A program made the translations under genes and the position numbers. A model generated the notes under the pieces. It made no database searches and was not told where the DNA came from. It was given only the letters and a program-made list of their open reading frames with translations. DNA of 64,000 bases from Verrucosispora sp. NA02020 (GTDB lineage Bacteria > Actinomycetota > Actinomycetes > Mycobacteriales > Micromonosporaceae), in contig NZ_CP054923.1 in assembly GCF_013364215.1 (NCBI RefSeq), positions 3,906,001-3,970,000 on the forward strand, written 5' to 3'. Within the stretch, counting starts at the first letter, position 1. The number at the start of each line of letters is the position of its first letter. Below are positions 54,297 through 61,099 of this stretch, piece by piece.

Positions 54297-55793
54297 GGCA
54301 ATGCCGCTCAGTTAGGGCGGTGTGGTGGATGTCAAGCGGGGTGTAGACGTGGACGGCGGGGTCTCGGTATAGAGGTTTGTCACTCCAAGACAGCCTCTGG
54401 ACCGGGAGCCCCGCCGTTGGAACAGTCTGCCATCACGTCCACGATCAGGGTGGCTGCGGGGCGGTTCGCGCCGGGCCATCTGGGTGAGTTGACGCAGCAG
54501 GTGCCGTTCGAGATGGTCGATGCCGTTCTGGCTGAGGCCGGTGGTGTGCAGTCGCGGGTGCGGGATCTGCCGTCGCGGGTGGTGGTGTATCTGCTGCTCG
54601 CGGCGGGGCTGTTCGCTGAGGTCGGTTACCGGCAGGTGTGGGCTCGGTTGGTCGCTGGGCTGGACGGGTTGACGGTGGCGCTGCCGACGTCTTCGGCGTT
54701 GTCGCAGGCTCGCCGTCGGGTCGGGGACAAGCCGCTGGTGGCGTTGTTCCGGTTGCTGTCGGGTCCGCCGGCGGGGGCCGCCCGGTGGCGGGGTCTGCTG
54801 GTGTGCGCGATCGACGGCACCAGCATGTTCGTGCCCGATACGGCGGCTAACCTGACGGTCTATCCGCGTCAGGCGGGCAGCCACGGTGGGTCGGGGTATC
54901 CGATGCTGCGGCTGGTCGCCGTCGTGGCGTGCGGCACCCGCGCTGTCATCGACGCGGTGTTCACCCCCATCAGCACTGGCGAACTCACGTGTGCGGGGCG
55001 TCTGTTGGGCTGCCTGCGCCCAGGCATGCTGCTGCTGGCCGACCGTGGGTTCGCCGCCCGTCAGATGATCGAACAGTTCGCCAGCACCGGCGCTGACCTG
55101 CTCATCCGCGACAAGGACGACCGGCGGCTGCCCGTCATCCGCCGCCATCGCGACGGGTCCTGGCTGTCTGTCATCGGCACGATGACGGTCCGGGTCGTTG
55201 ACGCCGAGATCGTCGTGAGCATGAACGGTAAACGCCACGTCGGCCGGTACCGGCTGATCACCACCCTCACCGACCAGCGCCGCTTCCCGGCCATGGACCT
55301 GGTCACCCTCTACCACCACCGCTGGGAGATCGAGACGACATATCTGGAGTTGAAGTCCACCCTGCGGGGCGGACGGGTCCTACGAGCCCGAACCCCGAAC
55401 GGGATCAGTCAAGAGGTCCACGCCCTGCTCACCACCTACCAAGCGGTCCGGCTGGCAATGGCTGACGCCACCGCCAGCCGGCCCACGACCAACCCCGACC
55501 GGGCCAGCTTCACCATCGCCGTCCACGCCGCCCGAGACCAGATCACCCAAGCCGCTGGTGTCATCGCCGGCACCGTCATCGACCTCGTCGGCACCATCGG
55601 CCGCGCAATCCTGGCCGACCTGCTACCCCCACGCCGCACCCGAATCAGCCCCCGCGTGGTCAAACGCGCGATCTCCAAACACCGCGCCAAAGGCACCATC
55701 GACCGCACCAACTACCACGCCACCATCAACATCAACATCCTCGAAACAGCAGCATTGACAACCCGCCCACCGCCCTAACTGAGCGGCATTGCC
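54297..55793 (+). mobile_element. IS4-family insertion sequence, 1497 bp, complete
   Basis: Perfect 26-bp terminal inverted repeats (54297-54322 and 55768-55793) enclose a single intact transposase. The bases flanking the two ends (GGTTAGG left, GACCAGC right) do not form a target-site duplication. The right end abuts the signal-peptide codons of a cut gene. Transposase codon use is less GC-extreme than that of the host genes, consistent with recent arrival. Confidence 0.92.
54417..55778 (+). CDS. IS4-family transposase
   Basis: Seen: 453 residues with an N-terminal IS4 domain (AGRFAPGHLGELTQQVPFEMVDAVLAE). DDE catalytic core: D133 in CAIDGTSM, D209 in LLADRGFA and E304 in the Y-R-E-K motif YHHRWEIETTYLELK. 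The TTG start has GGGAG upstream. Known: cut-and-paste transposition. No frameshift or stop, so it is probably active. Confidence 0.92.
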   Translation: MEQSAITSTIRVAAGRFAPGHLGELTQQVPFEMVDAVLAEAGGVQSRVRDLPSRVVVYLLLAAGLFAEVGYRQVWARLVAGLDGLTVALPTSSALSQARRRVGDKPLVALFRLLSGPPAGAARWRGLLVCAIDGTSMFVPDTAANLTVYPRQAGSHGGSGYPMLRLVAVVACGTRAVIDAVFTPISTGELTCAGRLLGCLRPGMLLLADRGFAARQMIEQFASTGADLLIRDKDDRRLPVIRRHRDGSWLSVIGTMTVRVVDAEIVVSMNGKRHVGRYRLITTLTDQRRFPAMDLVTLYHHRWEIETTYLELKSTLRGGRVLRARTPNGISQEVHALLTTYQAVRLAMADATASRPTTNPDRASFTIAVHAARDQITQAAGVIAGTVIDLVGTIGRAILADLLPPRRTRISPRVVKRAISKHRAKGTIDRTNYHATININILETAALTTRPPP

Positions 55794-55853
55794 GACCAGC
55801 AGGGCCCCGGCGGCACCCGCCGCCAACAGCCGCCTGCGATTGTCCGTTCTCAT
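55794..55853 (-). pseudogene. 5' remnant of a secreted-protein gene cut by the insertion sequence
   Basis: Seen: ATG 55853 with GGAG 6 bases upstream encodes MRTDNRRRLLAAGAAGALLVG, a Tat-like or Sec signal peptide, and then runs into the inverted repeat of the IS. The continuation is not found beyond the left end of the IS (53947-54296), where no secreted domain can be read. Inference: the body of the gene, probably another secreted glycosidase given the neighbours, was deleted. Confidence 0.7.
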
Positions 55854-55896
55854 CTGCATCTCCGCGTCACTCGTGATCGACAGTGGGTAGGGATGA

Positions 55897-58302
55897 TCAG
55901 CAGGTGGCAGCGGGGTGCTCGACGGTGCGTACCGTCGTCACGTCCCTGCCGTCGATCGACCCGGTCACCCGGACGGTCGCCGTGCCTGCCTGCGTCGCCG
56001 CCGTCCGGCTGTTGAACTGCTGGAACGCGCTCGCGCCCGGCGCCACGGCCGACACCGACCGCTGCCCGTACGCGCTCTCCAGCACCACGTCCACCGCAGC
56101 GTCGTGGTCGTTGCGCGCCTGCACCGCCACGTACGCCTTACCGCCGACACACCGCGTCTGCGCGCTGACCGTCACCGGCAGGTCGGCGGTGGCCGCCTCG
56201 AACGCCCAGGTGTCGATCTCGAACAGGTCGCCACCCGCCGGTCCGGCGTAGGTGAAGTACACGTCGTGCACGCCGGCCACGCCGTCGAGCTCGGTGCTGA
56301 GCTCCGTCCACTCGCCGATCGGCCCGTCGACCGGGATGGTCGCCACCACCGGGGCGGTCACGTCACCGAGCCGCAGTTGGATCGATCCGCCGGCCACCAG
56401 CGGCCGGACCTTGGCGGTCAGGCTCCTGGCCCCGGCCCCGAAGTCGACCGAGGAGAGCGCGGTCCAGTCGCCGTTGTCGATGTCACGGACGACCAGGTTG
56501 GGTGCCTCGTCGCCGAACTGGGCGGACCCGCCGTCGATCTTCACGGTCGCGATGCCCTTGCTCCAGCCGAAGGTCTCCGCCTCGAACACCCGGTACGGGT
56601 CGAAGTTCCGGACCTGGTCGACACCGGCGTAGTCGCCCACCACCTGCCGGATGGTGCCGTCCTCGTTGAAGCTGAGTTCCTGGATGTGCGGGCTGCGGTA
56701 GCCCTGGGTGGTGTTGCCGTTGATGCGCTTGTTCAGCGTCGGGCCGTGGTACGTGAAGTAGTACTTGCCCTCGTACTCGAAGGCGGACTGGTGGTTGTTG
56801 CCGCCGGTGCCGGTGCCGAAGAACTGCGACTGGTTCGGGAACAGCACGCCCGCGTAGGTCTCCTTCGGCCAGACCATCGGGTCGTCGGAGATCATGTAGC
56901 CGATCTGACCGCCGCCGGGGTACCCGGGCAGCGGCGTCTGGTTGCCACCGAAGTCGTTGCCGCCGAAGTGCGACGAGTACGACAGGTAGTACTTGCCGTC
57001 GCGCTTGAACACCTGGGCCGCCTCGAAGGCCACCGGGGCGTCCACGACCGCCGCCGTGCCCTCGGTCGACACCATGTCGTCACCGAGCTTGATCGACCGC
57101 AGGTTCTTCGGGTTGTTGAACCGCTCGGCCGCCGGCATGCTGGTCGCCGCCGGACCGCCGCCGAAGTAGAGGTACGCCTCGCCGTCGTCGTCCACGAACG
57201 GCGCCGGGTCGAACTTCCAGGCGACCGCCTCGGCACCCGGGGTGCGGCCGTCGATCAGCGTGCTGGTGCGCTCGCTGGTCCACGGGCCCACCGGCGACGC
57301 ACCGGTGATCACGTTGCTGGAGCCGCCGCCGTTGGCGTAGTACAGGAAGAACTTCTCCTGCCCGTCGACGATCTTCTTGGCCATGCCCGGCGCCCACGAG
57401 TTGTTCGTGAACGGTGCCACGCCGTTCGGCCCGGCGACCTGGATCTCACCGTGGTCCGTCCAGTTGACCATGTCGGTCGTGGAGATCACCGTGATCTGGT
57501 TGATGTCGCCGTAGTTGATGCCCGGCGAGACACCGGTGGTCGGGTTCGGGGCGTACCCCTGGGTGTCGTTGGTCATGTACATGTAGACCCGGCCGTCGTG
57601 GACGAAGCCGTACCCGTCGGCGCCGAACTTGTGGCCGATCAACGGGTTGTGCTCACCGGGCAGCTTGCCGACCACCTCGATGGTCTTGGACGCGGGCGGC
57701 GGCGGCGCGGCGCCGACCACCGATACGTCGTCGAGCGTGAAGTCCATGAGGTGCAGGTTCGCATCGGCGCCCGGGTCACTCGTCCACGGGGTCTCGAAGA
57801 ACAGGCGCGCGGTGCCGACGCCCTGGCTCGCCGGGATGGTGAACTGCCCGTTGACGTGCGCCCACTGTCCCCGGGTCGCCGTCACGCTCACCAGGTTGGT
57901 GTAGGTGGAGCCGCCGTAGTGCATGGTGGCGAAGAACTGCTTCGTCGCGGGCGAGGCCGCGTTCTCGTACTTGAGTCGGGCGCTCAACGTGTACGTCTGC
58001 CCGGCCTGGACCTTGCCGGAGAGGTCCTGCATCGGACCGGACCCGGTGGTCGTCCGGTTGGTGACCCGCACCGCGCTCGACCCGGAGTAGGCGTCGGTGG
58101 TGAGGGAGAGGGTCGCGCTGTCGGTGGCGTTGCCGTTGTTGACGAACCAGTTCGCCAGGCCGTTCTCGAACCCGCCGTTGACGACGAGATTCGTGTCGGC
58201 GGCCTGGACCGGTGCCGCCGCGACGAATCCGGCGAGCATCACGCCGGCCGTCGCGATGGCGGCGACCCGTCGGCGGGCCCCCGTTCGTGGACGCGGTGTC
58301 AC
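55897..58302 (-). CDS. Secreted GH43-type glycosidase with carbohydrate-binding modules
   Basis: Seen: 801 residues. Signal peptide to ~residue 34 (AGFVAAAPVQAAD). A CBM4/9-like module follows (LVVNGGFENGLANWFVNN, ~36-200). A GH43 five-blade propeller spans ~220-560 (HNPLIGHKFGADGYGFVHDGRVYMYMTND, FDPAPFVDDDGEAYLYFGG, FEAAQVFKRDGKYYLSYSSHFG), then a CBM6-like module (~575-715). The last ~85 residues form a Cys-containing domain shared with the next gene. GTG 58302 has AAGGAGG. Known: GH43 includes arabinofuranosidases and xylosidases. Inference: extracellular arabinan/arabinoxylan degradation. Confidence 0.88.
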   Translation of the reverse strand: MTPRPRTGARRRVAAIATAGVMLAGFVAAAPVQAADTNLVVNGGFENGLANWFVNNGNATDSATLSLTTDAYSGSSAVRVTNRTTTGSGPMQDLSGKVQAGQTYTLSARLKYENAASPATKQFFATMHYGGSTYTNLVSVTATRGQWAHVNGQFTIPASQGVGTARLFFETPWTSDPGADANLHLMDFTLDDVSVVGAAPPPPASKTIEVVGKLPGEHNPLIGHKFGADGYGFVHDGRVYMYMTNDTQGYAPNPTTGVSPGINYGDINQITVISTTDMVNWTDHGEIQVAGPNGVAPFTNNSWAPGMAKKIVDGQEKFFLYYANGGGSSNVITGASPVGPWTSERTSTLIDGRTPGAEAVAWKFDPAPFVDDDGEAYLYFGGGPAATSMPAAERFNNPKNLRSIKLGDDMVSTEGTAAVVDAPVAFEAAQVFKRDGKYYLSYSSHFGGNDFGGNQTPLPGYPGGGQIGYMISDDPMVWPKETYAGVLFPNQSQFFGTGTGGNNHQSAFEYEGKYYFTYHGPTLNKRINGNTTQGYRSPHIQELSFNEDGTIRQVVGDYAGVDQVRNFDPYRVFEAETFGWSKGIATVKIDGGSAQFGDEAPNLVVRDIDNGDWTALSSVDFGAGARSLTAKVRPLVAGGSIQLRLGDVTAPVVATIPVDGPIGEWTELSTELDGVAGVHDVYFTYAGPAGGDLFEIDTWAFEAATADLPVTVSAQTRCVGGKAYVAVQARNDHDAAVDVVLESAYGQRSVSAVAPGASAFQQFNSRTAATQAGTATVRVTGSIDGRDVTTVRTVEHPAATC

Positions 58303-58397
58303 GAGATGTCCTCCTTGAAGTGGAACGGGCAGGGGAGTTCATCGGCACCCCGGAACCGGCGTGGAACCGGCTCCGGGGCAGATCGGATGGGTGGGGA

Positions 58398-60902
58398 TCA
58401 GCCGCCGCAGGTGGTGGCCGGGTACGCCGCGGTGCGGACGGTGGTCACGTCCCTGCCGTCGACCGTCCCGGTCACCCGGACGGTCGCCGTACCCGCCGGG
58501 GCGGCGGCGCCGCGGGCGGCGAACTGCTGGAACGCGTGGGCACCCGGTGCCACGTCCGGAACCGACCGCCGGCCGTACGCGCTCTCCAGCACCACGTCCA
58601 CCGGAGCGTCGTGGTCGTTGCGGGCCTGCACCGCCACGTACGCCTTACCGCCGACGCACCGCGTCTGGGCGGTCACCGTGACCGGGAGTGTGGCACTGCG
58701 CAGCACCCCGAGCCGGGCCAACTGGTAGCTCAGCGCCCGTTCCGGCGCGTCGATCTGGTTCTGGGTGCCGAACGTGCCGGCCCGGGCCGTCGTGGCGGCG
58801 GCGAGCGTGGCACGCATGGCGGCCCAGGCGTCGGCCGGGTACGCCGACTCGTCGAGCGTGGCCGCGTACGCGATGGCCGCGTCCAGCGCGCCGGTGTCCA
58901 ACGGCCGGTTCTGCGCGGTGAGCGTGTCGCTGAGCAGGTAGTGGTCGAAGTCGACCTGACCACCGGTCTGCTGGGTGGCGTAGTTGAACAGGCCGACCCG
59001 GTGCCCCATGAAGTGGGCCAGACTGCCGTCCAGCGTCTGCGGACCCACCCGGTTGCCCATCTGCGTCCAGGTCACCCCGTCCAGGCTGTAGTGGAACGTG
59101 GTCCAGAGCTGCCCGGTGGGCGAGGCGAAGTCGAGGTCCGCCTTCACGTGCACCTCGGTCGCGTCGCCGAGCGGCACCGTCGTGCCGGGCAGGAAGTTCT
59201 CCAGCGTCGCCTGGTCGAGGTCGACGGCGAAGGGCTGCCCCCGGTTGACCACGCCGAGCGTGTTCACCCCACCGGCACGCTTGACCGCCACGTACGAGAA
59301 GCCCCGGTTGTAGGCGGCCAGACCCGCGACGTCGCCGTCGGTCATCCGGGAGATGTCCATCCTGGTCTCGACGGACTGTCGGGGCCCGAAGGTCCGCTGC
59401 GACAGCGTGTTGCGGGCCTCCTCGAACCAGGCCAGCTCGGCGCGGTTGGAGAGCTTGGTGTAGACGTAGCCGCCGGTGACCACCTTGCCGGTGGTCAGCC
59501 GCAGCCAGCCCGCCCGGTCGGTCAGCGACCAGTGGCGGTTGTCCGGCGCGTGGTTCCACTCCCAGGCCATGTCCAGCCGCGATCCGTTGGGCCTGATCTC
59601 CTCCTCGATCTCCGGCGTCGGGGCGGTCCACTCCTCGTCCATGTACGCCCTGTGCGGTGCGTCGTTGGCGAAGTCGTCCGAGACCACGATGGACTTCTGC
59701 CGCTCGAACCGCTCCTGCTCCGGGCTGAGCGCGATCGGCTTGGCGAACGCGCCCTCCACCGGCACCACACCGTTGGTGCCGAAGGTCGGCCAGCCGTCCT
59801 CGGACCAGGTCGCGGGGATGAGCGCCGGGATGCGGCCGATCGGGAAGGTGTCCCGGAAGAACATGCCGTGCCAGTCGGTCTGACCACCCTCTCGGGCGAT
59901 CGGCACGAGGCTGCCCTGCGCGAAGCCGTTGGAGTTGAGCACGCCGCGCGCCTCGTAGGTGTTGACCCCGCCCTCGGAGGTGTGGCGCCCGAGCAGCTCC
60001 GGCGAACGGAGCATGACGACCTGACGTCCCTGGCCGGAGGGCCAGGTGATGATGACGGCGTAGTAGTAGCCGTTGATGTGGTAGAACTGGGCGCCCTCGA
60101 AGAGTCCGCCGATGAAGGGCCGGCCGGCGTAGTCGTTGGCGGTGAAGACGTTCGGGTAGTCCTGCACGACGGCGGTCAGTGCGGAGTTGAGCCGCACCGC
60201 GCTGATGTTTCCGTTGCCGTAGAAGATGTACGCCGTACCGTCGTGGTCGAAGAAGAGGGACGGGTCGTGCAGGCCGCGACCGAGGGCCGTGCGCTGCCAC
60301 GCGCCGTTCTCGATGTCGTCGGTGCGATAGATGTAGGCGCCGCCGAGGTTGTTGGTGTTGAAGGCGACGTAGAACATGCCGTCGTGGTAGCGCAGAGACG
60401 ACGCCCACTGGCCCTGGCCGTACGAGTTCTGGCCGTTGCGCAGCGAGAACGAGTCGCCGATGCTCGCCCGGTCGAAGACGTAGTTGACGATCTCCCAGTT
60501 CACCAGGTCGTACGACTTCATGATCGGCGCACCCGGGCTCAGGTGCATGGTGGTGCTGATCATGTAGTAGATGTCCCGGCCCTCGGCGTTCTCCGCGGCC
60601 GGCACCCGTTCGACGCCGATGTCCGGCACGTCTGCCCGGAGCAGTGGCACGGTGTAGGTGCCGTCACCCCGGTCGGTCGAGGTGTACGACGATCGGGGCG
60701 ACCAGGGCTCGGCGGCCTGCGCGGTGCCGCCGGTGGTGACCAGTCCGGCGCCGAGCAGCGCGGCGGTCGCGGTGAGGGCGGTGGCCCGCCGACGCCGGAT
60801 CGCGGCGCGGGACCGCTGGGCCGGGGCGCGACGGCCGACGGTGAGCATCCGTCTGAGGAGGGGCCGGAGGCGGGGCGTGCGAGAGCCGACGAACACCTGC
60901 AT
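58398..60902 (-). CDS. Second secreted GH43-type glycosidase
   Basis: Seen: 834 residues. Long basic N-region then a signal core (ALTATAALLGAGLVTTGGTAQAAEPW). GH43 propeller: DIGVERVPAAENAEGRDIYYMISTTMHLSPGAPIMKSYDLVNWEIV, GLHDPSLFFDHDGTAYIFYGNG and EGAQFYHINGYYYAVII. A GH43_C2-like beta-sandwich (MDEEWTAPTPEIEEEIRPNGSRLDMAWEWNH ... GYVYTKLSNRAEL) and a FIVAR-like helical segment (LDAAIAYAATLDESAYPADAWAAMRATL) lead to the shared C-terminal domain. ATG 60902 has TGGAG. LacI-type operator in its promoter. 95 bases separate it from the first GH43 gene, so they probably form an operon. Confidence 0.87.
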   Translation of the reverse strand: MQVFVGSRTPRLRPLLRRMLTVGRRAPAQRSRAAIRRRRATALTATAALLGAGLVTTGGTAQAAEPWSPRSSYTSTDRGDGTYTVPLLRADVPDIGVERVPAAENAEGRDIYYMISTTMHLSPGAPIMKSYDLVNWEIVNYVFDRASIGDSFSLRNGQNSYGQGQWASSLRYHDGMFYVAFNTNNLGGAYIYRTDDIENGAWQRTALGRGLHDPSLFFDHDGTAYIFYGNGNISAVRLNSALTAVVQDYPNVFTANDYAGRPFIGGLFEGAQFYHINGYYYAVIITWPSGQGRQVVMLRSPELLGRHTSEGGVNTYEARGVLNSNGFAQGSLVPIAREGGQTDWHGMFFRDTFPIGRIPALIPATWSEDGWPTFGTNGVVPVEGAFAKPIALSPEQERFERQKSIVVSDDFANDAPHRAYMDEEWTAPTPEIEEEIRPNGSRLDMAWEWNHAPDNRHWSLTDRAGWLRLTTGKVVTGGYVYTKLSNRAELAWFEEARNTLSQRTFGPRQSVETRMDISRMTDGDVAGLAAYNRGFSYVAVKRAGGVNTLGVVNRGQPFAVDLDQATLENFLPGTTVPLGDATEVHVKADLDFASPTGQLWTTFHYSLDGVTWTQMGNRVGPQTLDGSLAHFMGHRVGLFNYATQQTGGQVDFDHYLLSDTLTAQNRPLDTGALDAAIAYAATLDESAYPADAWAAMRATLAAATTARAGTFGTQNQIDAPERALSYQLARLGVLRSATLPVTVTAQTRCVGGKAYVAVQARNDHDAPVDVVLESAYGRRSVPDVAPGAHAFQQFAARGAAAPAGTATVRVTGTVDGRDVTTVRTAAYPATTCGG

Positions 60903-60932
60903 ACGAGCTCCAGAGGCGAGGTGACGGGCCCC

Positions 60933-60962
60933 TAGCTTGTTAGCGCTAACATGGATCGTCAA
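60933..60962 (-). promoter_or_regulatory. Promoter with LacI-type operator TGTTAGCGCTAACA
   Basis: On the minus strand TTGACG (60957-60962) and AAGCTA (60933-60938) are spaced by 18 bases. The perfect 14-bp palindrome (60938-60951) fills the spacer. The central CG symmetry is the hallmark of LacI-family operators. A repressor bound here would block the polymerase of the GH43 operon until a sugar releases it. No lacI gene lies in the window. Confidence 0.8.
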
Positions 60963-61045
60963 GAGTTTCCGCGATACTCGTCTGAAATGTCCGCGTAACA
61001 CCGTCGTCGATGCGTACTGGGCGCGCTCCCATGGGCCGGGCCGTC

Positions 61046-61093
61046 CGGTGCGGGTGTCGAGGGTGGCTCTGACGCGCCTCGACACCCGCACCG
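61046..61093 (-). terminator. Terminator after the GH127 gene
   Basis: Perfect 17-bp stem 61046-61062 / 61077-61093 with a 14-base loop, starting 7 bases after the minus-strand stop at 61100. It isolates the GH127 transcript from the operator-controlled GH43 operon. Confidence 0.82.
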
Positions 61094-61099
61094 TCCTGG

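Noticed and set aside
55915..58728. 937-codon and 907-codon plus-strand frames over the GH43 genes
   Set aside because: Val/Arg/Asp/His-rich antisense translations. The minus strand carries signal peptides and glycosidase motifs.
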